A DNA stretch of 64,000 nt from JAVBNU01 sp031551265 (GTDB lineage Bacteria > Cyanobacteriota > Vampirovibrionia > Gastranaerophilales > Gastranaerophilaceae). Under the pieces are notes generated by a model. It ran no database searches. It saw only the letters and a list, made by a program, of their open reading frames with translations, and was not told where the DNA came from. Shown in pieces: positions 43,521-53,242 of the stretch. The translations under genes were made by a program, and so were the position numbers. The stretch lies in NCBI GenBank assembly GCA_031551265.1, contig JAVBNU010000014.1, positions 1-64,000 on the forward strand. The letters run 5' to 3'. How positions within the stretch are numbered: the first letter of the stretch is position 1; each line of letters starts with the position of its first letter.

Positions 43521-44906
43521 CTACGCCAAATATTTTTGTACAGCGGCTTTGTCAAAAACTTCGATGCTGTCTTTGTGGTGTATAAAAATCAGACAATTAA
43601 TCAGCGACTTGAAAGTTAGAAAATCATCGTATGTAAATTTATGGCGCAAATCCTCAATATTATCGGCCAAGAACTCTGTTATCATTGCTTTATCTTTAAA
43701 CACAAGCGAACTAAAATAGTCCAAACCTTCTTTTGTGGTGACACCTTCAAAGTAAATTATGTCAGGCGATTGAAACTCAACGAAACGCATAGCTTTATCA
43801 AGGCTAAAGCCGATATTTTCGTTGAGTTCGCATTGATTTACTTTTTCAAGGTTATATTTCGCGATTGACTCCAGCGTCATTACGTTTTTATCCATTGAAG
43901 CAAGCGACGAGAGAATCGAATAAATTATGTGTGTTTTGCCGCTCAGCGCTGAGCCGCACACAAGCGTAAAACCCGGTGTTAACAGCGCATTTTTAATAAT
44001 TTCTCTTTTAGTTTCATCAGTGACTACTTTTTCAATAGTTTGCGGCGGTTTATAAATTCTCAGCAGAATCCGCTCACCGTGTATCGTCGGAAATGACGAA
44101 ATACTAGTGATAAAAGTCATATCATCAACTTTGAGAATAAGTTTGCCCAGTTGCGGAATTTCACTCACAAGCGGGTCTAAGTCCGATAAAGTTTTTAGTC
44201 TTGAAATAAACTGTGCCACAAGTGCAAGAGGCACATAGCCTTCGTTTGTAACTGTATCGCCCGAGCCTTTGAAGTTCACGCCCAGACCGTTTGGCGTATG
44301 TTCTAGGAAAAGTTCGTGAATATCCTGAGTAATCGCGTGTTTCAGAATCGCGCGGATTAAGTTAGGTATATGTTCGTCAGATAAGTGACCGTTGTGCAGT
44401 TCGTCTTGCCAGTCGTAATTTTTGGCGGATTTATTTGTGTAAATTTCACCAACTGTATTGTCAGTTTGGTAATATTCCTCAATTTTTTTCAAAATTGCTG
44501 TTTCGGAGGATAAAACAGGCGCAATTTCACAATCTAAATTTTCCGCAATTTTATCAATCACCAATAAATCAAGCGGGTCACTCATTGCGATTGTGAGTTC
44601 GTTTTCAATTTTGAACAGAGGGATTATTTTAAATTTTTGTGCGTCATTAAAACTGATGTATCGCAGGCAAGCTTTATCCAGGCTATAATTGCCTAAATCG
44701 ACGTATGGGATATGCAGTTTTGATTCCATAAATTTCAATAATTCACGCTCAGTAATCAAGTTCGTGTTAATCAGAACCTGACCGAAATTTATGTTTTGCG
44801 AATTAGCGATTTCTTCTGCTTTTTCGATGTCATCGTAATTTATCAGGTTGTTGCGAACCAGGTCGTATTTGAGTTTATCGAGTGTTTTATTTTTTGCAAA
44901 TTCCAT
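43521..44906 (-). CDS. degenerate PilB/GspE-type ATPase
   Basis: Protein of 461 residues with the layout of type IV pilus/type II secretion assembly ATPases. The N-terminal GspE-N/MshEN domain (about 1-145) is followed by a RecA-like half. The signature sites are altered: Walker A is GSALSGKTH (Lys324) instead of G-P-T-G-S-G-K-T-T; the Walker B region reads SPDIIYFEG where the family has DPD-hhh-x-GE[IM]RD; and the four-cysteine zinc site is absent. The arginine of the MshEN cyclic-di-GMP motif is also not at its usual place (INFGQVL). It is the last gene of an operon with a receiver and a histidine kinase, so it may be a regulatory relative rather than a pilus motor. Confidence 0.8.
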   Translation of the reverse strand: MEFAKNKTLDKLKYDLVRNNLINYDDIEKAEEIANSQNINFGQVLINTNLITERELLKFMESKLHIPYVDLGNYSLDKACLRYISFNDAQKFKIIPLFKIENELTIAMSDPLDLLVIDKIAENLDCEIAPVLSSETAILKKIEEYYQTDNTVGEIYTNKSAKNYDWQDELHNGHLSDEHIPNLIRAILKHAITQDIHELFLEHTPNGLGVNFKGSGDTVTNEGYVPLALVAQFISRLKTLSDLDPLVSEIPQLGKLILKVDDMTFITSISSFPTIHGERILLRIYKPPQTIEKVVTDETKREIIKNALLTPGFTLVCGSALSGKTHIIYSILSSLASMDKNVMTLESIAKYNLEKVNQCELNENIGFSLDKAMRFVEFQSPDIIYFEGVTTKEGLDYFSSLVFKDKAMITEFLADNIEDLRHKFTYDDFLTFKSLINCLIFIHHKDSIEVFDKAAVQKYLA

Positions 44907-44911
44907 AGCGC

Positions 44912-45277
44912 CTACCCGATATACTGTTTAACTTTACTTAAAACATAATCGAGTTCAAAAGGCTTTGTGATGTACTCATTAGCGCCTGTTTCCTGCCCTA
45001 TCGCCTTATCATCATTTTGTGAACGGGCAGTTATCATTAAAATCGGGATATCTTTATATGCATTGTCGTACTTTAAAAGGCGGCTTATTTTGTAGCCGTT
45101 CATTTTTGGCATCATAACATCAAGTATAATCAAGTCAGGCGTGATTTCTTTTGCCAGATTCAGCCCTGTTTCGCCGTCAAATGCAGCTGTGCAATCATAG
45201 CCCTCAGCCTCAAGCGTAAATTGCAGCGTCTCTACAATATCCTGCTCATCATCGATTATCAATATCTTTTTCGTCAT
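44912..45277 (-). CDS. single-domain response regulator
   Basis: CheY-like receiver of 121 residues with no output domain. Key residues are present: acidic pair Asp9-Asp10, phosphoacceptor Asp53 (LIILDVMMPK), Thr83 and Lys105 (TKPFEL). Likely phosphorylated by the histidine kinase encoded 12 bases upstream in the same operon, and it may act on the degenerate ATPase encoded six bases downstream. Cytoplasmic. Confidence 0.95.
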   Translation of the reverse strand: MTKKILIIDDEQDIVETLQFTLEAEGYDCTAAFDGETGLNLAKEITPDLIILDVMMPKMNGYKISRLLKYDNAYKDIPILMITARSQNDDKAIGQETGANEYITKPFELDYVLSKVKQYIG

Positions 45278-45289
45278 AATTAAAACCTC

Positions 45290-47380
45290 TTAGAGTATAT
45301 TTTTATAATTCTCGTCCAATCTAATCAAAACCTTTTTAATATCCGTCTCGTCGTCAGGATAAACAGCCTTTGAATACATGATATCACATGAGTCTTTGGT
45401 GTGTCCTTTTTGTAACAAAAAGCCCTCCACTCGCTTCAAGATAAAATCAACCGCATATTTATCAGCGTCAGGAATACGGGCAATAAAACTTCGCTGGCTG
45501 TTCTCAGTGTACTCAATAGTTCTTAAATTCGCCGAATTAGTAAGCATTTCAGGGTGCGCGTTTAGCTCATTTATCAACGATGAGGTCGCGTTGAGCGGTT
45601 CTTTGAAATTTATAAATGAAACCGGCGTTTTTTGAATTTTGGCCTTTTGCAAATCCTTCAGGGAGTCAAGCACAAAGACATTTTCGTCATTTAAGATAGG
45701 TAACGCAAGATAAAACACTGTTCCTGCATCTATTTTGCTGTCAAACCAAATATATCCAAGGTGTGACTCCGTCAACTGGCGTGCAATCGGCAAGCCAAGG
45801 CCTGTACCGCCGATTTTGCGTGTGTTATGGTTTTCGATTTGCTGAAACTCATCAAATACTTTTTCTTTATCCTCGTCACTTATGCCGATACCGCTGTCTT
45901 GCACCGAGATTAAAATATAGTTGCCCTTTGGCGGCGTTTTAATTTCATTTTTTACTTTTTCAAGATTTATTGACGCAGCATCAATTATTTTGGTTTCAAC
46001 AGTTATTTTACCGTCTGCGTTAGTAAATTTAATTGCATTAGAGATTAAATTCGAGAAAATCTGCTCAATTTTTACAGGGTCAGCATAGATTAGCTTTGCA
46101 TCGTCAGTATTCAGGGGCGTTATAGCCAATGCAATCTCTTTCTCAGCGGCGAGCGCCGTGAATGTATTTTTCATGAACTCGAGCGAGGAATTAATATTAT
46201 ATGCCTCAAAATGAAATTCCATTTTACCAGCCTCAATTTTGGACAAATCCAGCAAGTCATTGATAATGGCCGATAGTCGCACAACATTGCGTTTTGCGTT
46301 ATCGAGGAATTTTTTGCCGTTATCTGTCATTTCACCTGCACGCCCGGAGAGCAAAATATCAAGTGAGTTCTTTATCGCTGTCAGAGGTGTTCGTAGCTCG
46401 TGTGACACAATGGAAATAAACTCTGATTTTAGACGCTCAAGTCGCTCAAGTTTAATATTTGTATTTTTAATTTCTTCGTATAAAAGCGCACTCTCAAGAG
46501 GGATTGAGACCTGTTTTGTCAAGGTTTGAAAACATGTCGCGTCCTCTTGTGTAAAGTCGGTTTCTTTAAATATTTCAATGAATCCAAAGAAATTTTCACC
46601 GATGTTAATAGGTGAAAAAAGGCTGTCGTACTTGAAAATATTCAGGTCATACTCGTTAAAACGATGTTTTACGATTTTAGAAATATTTATATCATCAATG
46701 TCAATATCATATGGCAGTCTTTTTTTGTCGAACAGCGCCTTATAGCTGAGTACTGCGCGAAGTCTGATGGCTTTTTCAAGACGATCCGAAAGTGGATGCA
46801 GTGAGTTGATGATTAATTCAATTTCTTTATCACTGTCGATAATAAACGAATAAGAAAGTGAGTAGCTCAGGCTTTTTTCGAGCCCTTCAACCATAATGTT
46901 GATTAATTTGTTTTTATCCAACGTTCCGGCAAGTTGAAAGCTGGTATTATACAGCGCATCAAGCTGATACAGGCTTTTTTGCAGGTCAGTGTTATTTTTT
47001 GTCAGAGTATTTAGTGATTTTTTGTTTTTAATTTGGGCGGTAATTGTTGCCGCCAAAATGTTTTCATCGGCAGCCGAAGTCATTTTGACGTATGCGTTTG
47101 CCGATTTTAGGATTTCAATCGGTGTCTCGTCATCTACCAATAAAATTACTGGAATGCTGTCTTTATCAAGCATAGATTTTATTTTTTTGCACTCGTGCAT
47201 ACCCTCGGGATAATTTGTATCTACAATTATTGCCTCCGGGTTATAATCTTTGATTGACGCTTGCAAATCTTTGTTTTTTTCGACAAAACACGATGTCATT
47301 GAATGTTTTTTCAATGTTCCGGTTGCGTTTGATATCAAAGGTTTTTCGCTGTCATCTGTGATAAAAAATACTTTAGTCAT
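45290..47380 (-). CDS. sensor histidine kinase with pseudo-receiver and GAF-like domain
   Basis: Cytoplasmic sensor kinase of 696 residues (ATG at 47380; a GTG two codons earlier is possible). Residues 1-115 resemble a receiver domain lacking normal acidic residues. About 130-300 looks like GAF, with a coiled link. HisKA carries the phosphoacceptor His327 in VSHELRTPLTA. The ATPase core follows, with N, G1 and G2 boxes (LISNAIKFT, DSGIGIS, GTGLGLPIA). The C-terminal 130 residues are an unassigned domain. There are no membrane helices, so the signal is sensed inside the cell. An upstream TGTAAA-type repeat lies at 47457-47474. First gene of the operon. Confidence 0.93.
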   Translation of the reverse strand: MTKVFFITDDSEKPLISNATGTLKKHSMTSCFVEKNKDLQASIKDYNPEAIIVDTNYPEGMHECKKIKSMLDKDSIPVILLVDDETPIEILKSANAYVKMTSAADENILAATITAQIKNKKSLNTLTKNNTDLQKSLYQLDALYNTSFQLAGTLDKNKLINIMVEGLEKSLSYSLSYSFIIDSDKEIELIINSLHPLSDRLEKAIRLRAVLSYKALFDKKRLPYDIDIDDINISKIVKHRFNEYDLNIFKYDSLFSPINIGENFFGFIEIFKETDFTQEDATCFQTLTKQVSIPLESALLYEEIKNTNIKLERLERLKSEFISIVSHELRTPLTAIKNSLDILLSGRAGEMTDNGKKFLDNAKRNVVRLSAIINDLLDLSKIEAGKMEFHFEAYNINSSLEFMKNTFTALAAEKEIALAITPLNTDDAKLIYADPVKIEQIFSNLISNAIKFTNADGKITVETKIIDAASINLEKVKNEIKTPPKGNYILISVQDSGIGISDEDKEKVFDEFQQIENHNTRKIGGTGLGLPIARQLTESHLGYIWFDSKIDAGTVFYLALPILNDENVFVLDSLKDLQKAKIQKTPVSFINFKEPLNATSSLINELNAHPEMLTNSANLRTIEYTENSQRSFIARIPDADKYAVDFILKRVEGFLLQKGHTKDSCDIMYSKAVYPDDETDIKKVLIRLDENYKNIL

Positions 47381-47489
47381 ACTCACCGTAATATTCGGAT
47401 TCGCTCCAAAATCTTCTCTACTAACATTCTAACAACAATATCTCAGAAGGTTATTTTTTACATAAAATTTTACAATTAACTTAATGTTC

Positions 47490-47510
47490 GGTGCGTATGA
47501 CGCACCCTAC
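47490..47510. repeat. palindrome of the TAGGGTGCG class
   Basis: GGTGCGT and ACGCACC pair around ATG, followed by CTAC. Related to the elements at 38137 and 39207. Confidence 0.7.
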
Positions 47511-47579
47511 TTTGCTGTGCTTGCACAGAATAAATCATTTAGAGGTTTTACCATGCCTGATAACTATTAAAATAATATT

Positions 47580-48161
47580 ATGATTAATAATTACAAATTA
47601 TACATAGACGCGTTGGATGCGAAATTCGCTAACTATTTCGAAGCGCAAAAAGATTATATTTTCTGCAAAGAGGGCTGTGCCTTGTGCTGCAGGGATAGCG
47701 AGTATCCATATACAAGACTTGAGCACGAGTATTTGATGCAGGGCTTTGAACAACTTCAACTCGCTGTACAAAATATTGTTAGCAAAAATATACAAAAAAC
47801 AAAAGAGGCTCGAGCAAAACACAGTTCCCAAAGTACATTCGAAGATAACTGCCCGTTTTTGGTCAACGATAAATGCTGCGTGTATGAGTACCGCGGCATA
47901 GTATGTCGCAGGTTCGGGCTGGCTTATACGGGTGAGGATGGGCGTATAAAGCTCCCTTATTGCGTTTATCAGGGTTTAAATTATTCCAATGTCTATGATG
48001 TCGAGACTAAAATGCTTTCACCAAAAATGTTTGCAGCTACCGGCTTTGAGAAGGAGCCTGTTGCTTATAATTTAAATTTAAAATTTTTACTAAATAACGA
48101 AGCCACACAAAGCGTGGGGCTTGAATTTGGCGAAGTCAAAGCACTTATAGACTGGTTTTAG
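47580..48161 (+). CDS. YkgJ-type cysteine-cluster protein
   Basis: Protein of 193 residues with the CxxxCxxCC pattern of the YkgJ/Fe-S or zinc-binding cysteine cluster family (CKEGCALCC at about 28-36) and later cysteines in CPFLVNDKCCVYEYRGIVCR and PYCVY. The family is thought to chelate iron or zinc; the exact role is unknown. No signal peptide. No clear Shine-Dalgarno. It converges with a DUF3147-like gene one base away. Confidence 0.85.
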   Translation: MINNYKLYIDALDAKFANYFEAQKDYIFCKEGCALCCRDSEYPYTRLEHEYLMQGFEQLQLAVQNIVSKNIQKTKEARAKHSSQSTFEDNCPFLVNDKCCVYEYRGIVCRRFGLAYTGEDGRIKLPYCVYQGLNYSNVYDVETKMLSPKMFAATGFEKEPVAYNLNLKFLLNNEATQSVGLEFGEVKALIDWF

Positions 48162-48162
48162 A

Positions 48163-48501
48163 CTAACTTATCCATAAAATAATTTTGTTCTGTACAAAAA
48201 TCACCAAAAGTAATGCGACAAATGCCGTTGAAATACTTACGTGAAAAGGCACATTGAGCTTATGAAAGATGTACATTACGGATATGAAACACGCTAACGG
48301 TATGAGCCCTCTAAAGGCCGCATGGATGAATTTGTTTATTGTGACGATATCTTTAGTTTCATAATTTATCCAAAGTAGCGATAAAACGATATTGATTGGC
48401 AGAACTGCAATCAGGCCTGCGAGCGTGCCGTTACGTTTGGCGATTTCTGTAATAATTACTATTACAAAAGCCGAAACTATAAATTTTATTATGACTAACA
48501 T
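48163..48501 (-). CDS. small membrane protein, DUF3147-like
   Basis: Four-helix membrane protein of 112 residues starting at the ATG at 48501, chosen because GAGAGGGA stands just upstream; the longer frame (to 48531) would overlap the metal exporter gene. Helices lie at about 2-18, 23-43, 57-75 and 85-108. The general look (LAGLIAVLPINIVLSLLW) fits DUF3147, a family without assigned function. It follows the CDF exporter gene by 13 bases, so they are probably co-transcribed. Confidence 0.7.
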   Translation of the reverse strand: MLVIIKFIVSAFVIVIITEIAKRNGTLAGLIAVLPINIVLSLLWINYETKDIVTINKFIHAAFRGLIPLACFISVMYIFHKLNVPFHVSISTAFVALLLVIFVQNKIILWIS

Positions 48502-48514
48502 TATTCCCTCTCGG

Positions 48515-49375
48515 TTAATCCAGAACTTCAATATTCATCATTTCAAAATGATGATGATTACTGATTTGGTTTTTGAGTTCTGTGATATTTAAGTTTTCGC
48601 TGTTTTTGATTTTACAGCTTAAACAGTATGTGTTTTCTGAAGCGTTCCATATGCTAATTTCGAACACTTCAATATTATTATTTTCTAAATGTTCTTTTAC
48701 GTGCTTCGACATGTGGTGGTTCTCCATATCTAAAAGAATTTTTGAAGTGTTTTTTACTAAGCCGAATGCCCATTTGAGAATGATAATCCCCCCAACAATC
48801 CCGATAATCGGGTCAAGTTTGTAAAAATGAAAATACTTGCCAAGCACAAGTGCGATTATCGCTAAAATGGAAGTAAATGCGTCAGTCAGAATATGTAAAT
48901 ACGCTGCTTTAAAATTGTAATCCTTATGTGTGTGAGACGACTTGTATTCCATTATAAACAGGCATACTAAATTAACGATAAGCCCGATAACAGCAACCAG
49001 AATAGCCTCCGAAAAAGCTATGGTCAATGGGTGGAATAATCGGACAATTGACTCTTTAATTATGAAAACAGCCGTTATGCCCAAAAAGATAGAACTTGTA
49101 AACGCGGCGAGTGAACTAATTTTACCTGTACCAAGAGGAAAAAGATGCGAGTCTTTAAATTTTTTTGTGAAAACATACGCAAAATAAGTAATCAAGAGCG
49201 CAAAAGCATGCGTCCCCATATGCCAACCATCAGCCAATAACGCCATAGAATGTGTGATATAACCGAATATAATCTCTGCAACCATTGTTATTGCAGTGAC
49301 AATTATAACTATCAATGTTTTCATTTCATGGTCGCTGTGAATTTCTGAGTGGCTGTGGTTATGAGAGTGAGTCAT
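48515..49375 (-). CDS. cation diffusion facilitator, DmeF/CzcD-like metal exporter
   Basis: Proton-coupled divalent-metal exporter of 286 residues. A His-rich N-terminus (HSHNHSHSEIHSDH) is followed by six transmembrane helices. The metal-site motifs are present: HSMALLADGWHMGTH in helix 2 and AAYLHILTDAFTSIL in helix 5. The cytoplasmic C-terminal domain (about 205-286) ends in HHHFEMMNIEVLD. The double HS/H-rich loop suggests zinc, cobalt or nickel. Shares a transcript with the DUF3147-like gene downstream. Inner membrane. No metal-responsive regulator is nearby. Confidence 0.93.
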   Translation of the reverse strand: MTHSHNHSHSEIHSDHEMKTLIVIIVTAITMVAEIIFGYITHSMALLADGWHMGTHAFALLITYFAYVFTKKFKDSHLFPLGTGKISSLAAFTSSIFLGITAVFIIKESIVRLFHPLTIAFSEAILVAVIGLIVNLVCLFIMEYKSSHTHKDYNFKAAYLHILTDAFTSILAIIALVLGKYFHFYKLDPIIGIVGGIIILKWAFGLVKNTSKILLDMENHHMSKHVKEHLENNNIEVFEISIWNASENTYCLSCKIKNSENLNITELKNQISNHHHFEMMNIEVLD

Positions 49376-49557
49376 TAATTGCTAAGCTCCTTTTTCCTTT
49401 AATTATACCGAAAGTCTTATGTAGTTGACAATTACCTATTCTACAATTCACTGAAATTAAACAAATTGTAATATTCTTCATAATAACTATAAAAATGAAA
49501 TCAAACCTGATATAATGATTATAATATGTATTATAACACTACTATCACTGGTAATTA

Positions 49558-51477
49558 ATGAGTATATTTCGAAAATTCAAAAATTTTATTGAACAGGTAA
49601 ACACGCTTGAGTATACACTTTCTGCCAATAAGCAGGATTATTTTGAGGTATATGAACGCAACATTCAGCTTGAGCAAGAGATAACCCAACGTACAAAAGA
49701 GCTCAATCAAGCAAACAAAACTCTGTTAAATTTACAAAATATTTGGGAAATGATGAATTCGTCACAACCTCTGTCAATTATATTTGACAATATAGTAGGT
49801 GGCTTGCAGCGCGGGCTGGATTATCATATGAGTGTGATTATCCAAAATAAAGAAGCTGACGGCGAGAAATTTTTCCAAATCAAAGCATATATCGAAAACA
49901 ATGCACTGAACGAAATCAGCCATCTGCTCACTCAGCCGATTAACCACTACAAATTGCGCCATACGGTTGAGGGTGAAATCGATTTATCAATAAAGACCAA
50001 CCGAATTCGCTATACACGCGATGTTAAGGGTTTGATTTTATCTTTAATTCCGCATATGCCTGATAATTATTTCAAAAATTCAGAAATTTATGCAAAAACA
50101 AAATCCATTATAATTTTGCCTCTTTATTCAAACAGTGAGCCATTTGGAGCGATATTGGTGTTCTCGCCGCGCGAAGAGCCCTCCGAAAGCGAACATACGT
50201 TCTTGAATCTGTTTGATTATCAGACAGAGCTTGCGATTACGATTGCGAATCTTTTCGAAGAAGTCAAAAAACAAGCTGTAACTGACCCTCTCACGGATTT
50301 GTATAACCGTCGGTATTTTGAGGAAGCATTAGAGCGTGAACGTGAGCGTGCCAGTCGTTCAAAACAACCGTTTTCAATGATTTCAATAGATTTGGATCAT
50401 TTAAAAAAGATTAATGACACAAAGGGTCATGCGGCTGGTGATTTGGCGATTAAAGCAGTTGCGAAAGTACTAAAAAGCAATGCCCGTGCTATGGACACAC
50501 CGGCAAGGCTTGGTGGCGAGGAATTTTGCATACTTTTGCCCGGCGTAGATACTGATAATGCTTGTGTTGCAGCAGAAAGGATTCGCGTTTCAATTGAAAC
50601 CGAGAAGGTTGAAGGTGTCGGCAAAGTCACAGCCAGTATAGGTATTGCGACATTTGGCGAGCATACAGAAAATGTCGAAGAACTCGTTGACATGGCCGAT
50701 CAGGCGATGTATCGCGCAAAAATCAACGGACGCAATCAGGTTCAGGTCGCAAAATCTAAAGACGACACGAACTGGCAAGAAACCGCAATCCAAGCGTTTA
50801 TCGAGATTCTTTCCAAAAAACGTATACCTATTTCCAAAAATGTCGCAAGCGATATCTGCAAGCAACTTCAAGTTAAATCAGTCTCTGACACAACAACGCG
50901 TGACATGCTTTTCTCCACGGTCGATACGATAGCATCCTCTTATAATGAACTGCACCATATTGGAGTTACGAAATCCAAAGTTAACTTAGCGGTTAAAATT
51001 GCTAAAAAGCTTGAATTACCCAAAGAAGAAATTGACAGATTGAGAATTGCAATGCTGCTGTATGATATTGGTAATGCGCTGCTGCCAGAAGAAATATTCA
51101 AGAAAAAAGAACCTCTAACAACTGAAGAAAAAGAACAAATTCACACACATCCGATTATCGCGGCGAGAAAGATATTGAAGCCTATAAGCGTTATTTCAGA
51201 TGTGCTGCCTGTTGTTGAGCATCACCACGAAAACTGGGATGGCAGCGGCTATCCAAGCCAAATTTCAGGTGAAGAAATCCCCACACTTTCACAAATAATC
51301 TTGCTTGTTGATGCGTTTTCAGCGTTAACACAAAATCGCCCTTATAGGGTTGCACTATCTCAAGATGAGGCAGTTGGAATCATTAAAAAAGATGTCGGCA
51401 AAAAATGGAGTCAGGATTTAATTGACTTGTTTGATGAACTGCTAAATGTGGATATACTGTCGGAAGAACAACAGTAA
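49558..51477 (+). CDS. GAF-GGDEF protein with a degenerate HD-GYP domain
   Basis: Cytoplasmic signalling protein of 639 residues. Coiled coil (about 10-65), GAF-like domain (about 70-235), GGDEF domain with the active-site GGEEF at 319-323 and an RxxD inhibitory site at Arg310-Asp313 (RAMD), then an HD-GYP domain (about 440-625). The GGDEF part should make cyclic-di-GMP. In the HD-GYP part the GYP end is intact (HHHENWDGSGYP) and one downstream His-Pro remains, but the HD pair reads YD, the following Lys reads Asn (YDIGN), and the first His of the domain is not found. Phosphodiesterase activity is therefore doubtful. Lone gene with no terminator seen. Confidence 0.93.
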   Translation: MSIFRKFKNFIEQVNTLEYTLSANKQDYFEVYERNIQLEQEITQRTKELNQANKTLLNLQNIWEMMNSSQPLSIIFDNIVGGLQRGLDYHMSVIIQNKEADGEKFFQIKAYIENNALNEISHLLTQPINHYKLRHTVEGEIDLSIKTNRIRYTRDVKGLILSLIPHMPDNYFKNSEIYAKTKSIIILPLYSNSEPFGAILVFSPREEPSESEHTFLNLFDYQTELAITIANLFEEVKKQAVTDPLTDLYNRRYFEEALERERERASRSKQPFSMISIDLDHLKKINDTKGHAAGDLAIKAVAKVLKSNARAMDTPARLGGEEFCILLPGVDTDNACVAAERIRVSIETEKVEGVGKVTASIGIATFGEHTENVEELVDMADQAMYRAKINGRNQVQVAKSKDDTNWQETAIQAFIEILSKKRIPISKNVASDICKQLQVKSVSDTTTRDMLFSTVDTIASSYNELHHIGVTKSKVNLAVKIAKKLELPKEEIDRLRIAMLLYDIGNALLPEEIFKKKEPLTTEEKEQIHTHPIIAARKILKPISVISDVLPVVEHHHENWDGSGYPSQISGEEIPTLSQIILLVDAFSALTQNRPYRVALSQDEAVGIIKKDVGKKWSQDLIDLFDELLNVDILSEEQQ

Positions 51478-51478
51478 A

Positions 51479-51730
51479 TTATTCTTCTACAGAGTAATCG
51501 CCGGCTTCGTCACGTGCAGCTGTTTCGATAAGGATGTATGTCATATAAGCGCCCAATGCTACTGCTTTAGGATCCAGTTCAGTATTATTTGCTGCCTCGA
51601 TAATAGCTGTATTAATTTCAGGATTTTCTTCTTTGATGTAGTGTATCATTTTTTTACGCCAAGCGTGAACATCTTGGAAAATTTCGGCAAAAACCAGACT
51701 TGCGTGGTCCTCTGAGATTATCGGTAACAA
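51479..51730 (-). CDS. small acidic protein, unknown
   Basis: Unrecognised acidic, helical protein of 83 residues. Start is TTG at 51730 with GGAG eight bases upstream; no ATG fits better. No signal or membrane segment. It converges with the GGDEF gene one base away. Confidence 0.55.
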   Translation of the reverse strand: MLPIISEDHASLVFAEIFQDVHAWRKKMIHYIKEENPEINTAIIEAANNTELDPKAVALGAYMTYILIETAARDEAGDYSVEE

Positions 51731-51877
51731 AATTACTCTCCTTTATATAATGTTTGTATGTCTACAATTATATACTGAAAATAATTTTTTTGCTAGCCCT
51801 TATATATATTCATTCACATATGCGCGTTTATATATTTGTTGTACAATATAGATACGATTTTCAATACTGAGGTAGAT

Positions 51878-53173
51878 ATGATTGAACGCTATACAAAAGA
51901 AAAAATGGGCAAAATCTGGGAATTAGACTCGAAATTCAGCTACTTTTTGCAAGTTGAACTGGCTGTGCTCGACGCGTATGCAAAAGTTGGCGAAATTTCA
52001 GCAGATGTCGTAAAAGATATTCGCTCAAAAGCAGCGTTTGATGTTAAAAGGATTGCCGAAATTGAAAAAGAAGTAAATCACGACGTAATCGCATTTTTGA
52101 CAAATGTGAATGAAAATGTAGGCGAAAATTCGCGCTATATTCACAAAGGCTTGACCAGCTCTGACGTTATTGATACAGCGCTGGCATTACAGCTTAAAGA
52201 CGCAAATAAAATTGTAAAAGAAGATTTAGATGTATTAATAAAAACACTGAAAGCGAAGGCTAAAGAGTACAAAAACACTGTTTGTGTCGGCCGCTCTCAC
52301 GGTATTTTGGCTGAACCGACAACATTGGGAATAAAATTCTGCAACTGGCTTGATATGTTTGAGCGTTGCCAGAAAAGATTTTTAGCTGCTGCCGAAGAAA
52401 CTAATATAGGACAGATTTCCGGACCGATTGGCACATATAGCAATATTTCGCCTGAGATAGAAAAATTGACCTGCGAGAGTTTAGGCTTAAAACATGCAAA
52501 AATTTCTACACAAGTGATAGCGCGTGATTACCACGCAAATTATATGCAGTCGTTAGCTTTAATTGCCTCCGTAATTGAACAATGTGCTACTGAAATTCGC
52601 CACTTGCAACGCACAGAGGTGTTGGAGCTGGAAGAAGGCTTTACACAAGGTCAAAAAGGCTCATCAGCGATGCCTCACAAACGCAATCCGATTGCCTCAG
52701 AGAATTTGTGCGGCCTCGCGCGTGTGGTGCGCGGTAATGCTCAGGTTGCGCTTGAAAATATCGCACTCTGGCATGAACGTGATATTTCACACAGTTCGGC
52801 TGAACGCATTATTTTGCCTGATACAACGATTTTGATAGATTATATGCTGCAGCGTTTCAATAATACAGTTGAAAAATTAACCGTATATCCTGACAATATG
52901 TTGAAAAACATGAATATGTATGGCGGTATAATCTTCTCCCAAAGAGTTTTAATTGCTTTGACCGAAAAAGGTTTATCTCGTGAAAACGCTTATGAACTGG
53001 TTCAAAAAAATGCTTTTGCAGCGTTCAATAAAGAAGGCGGCAATTTTAAGAAACAAGTTTTAAATGACAGTAATCTCTCAAAAACTCTTACTCCACAAGA
53101 AATCGAAGAATGTTTCAGCGCAGATTATTTTTTGAGAAACATCGGCGAAATTTATTCGCGTTTTGGAGTTTGA
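51878..53173 (+). CDS. purB: adenylosuccinate lyase
   Basis: Purine-pathway enzyme of 431 residues that cleaves adenylosuccinate and SAICAR, releasing fumarate. Signature GSSAMPHKRNPI with the flexible catalytic loop, plus TSSDVIDTALALQL and SHGILAEPTTLG, are typical. Start at 51878 after GAGG; the longer upstream frame is unsupported. Length is normal. A TACAAT box lies at 51842-51847. It stands alone, not in a pur operon. Confidence 0.97.
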   Translation: MIERYTKEKMGKIWELDSKFSYFLQVELAVLDAYAKVGEISADVVKDIRSKAAFDVKRIAEIEKEVNHDVIAFLTNVNENVGENSRYIHKGLTSSDVIDTALALQLKDANKIVKEDLDVLIKTLKAKAKEYKNTVCVGRSHGILAEPTTLGIKFCNWLDMFERCQKRFLAAAEETNIGQISGPIGTYSNISPEIEKLTCESLGLKHAKISTQVIARDYHANYMQSLALIASVIEQCATEIRHLQRTEVLELEEGFTQGQKGSSAMPHKRNPIASENLCGLARVVRGNAQVALENIALWHERDISHSSAERIILPDTTILIDYMLQRFNNTVEKLTVYPDNMLKNMNMYGGIIFSQRVLIALTEKGLSRENAYELVQKNAFAAFNKEGGNFKKQVLNDSNLSKTLTPQEIEECFSADYFLRNIGEIYSRFGV

Positions 53174-53242
53174 TAATTTTTGTTACGAGTCAGGCAAATT
53201 TTTTTATGTTCACGTTTTGTATATGCAGAACGGAAATAGTTA

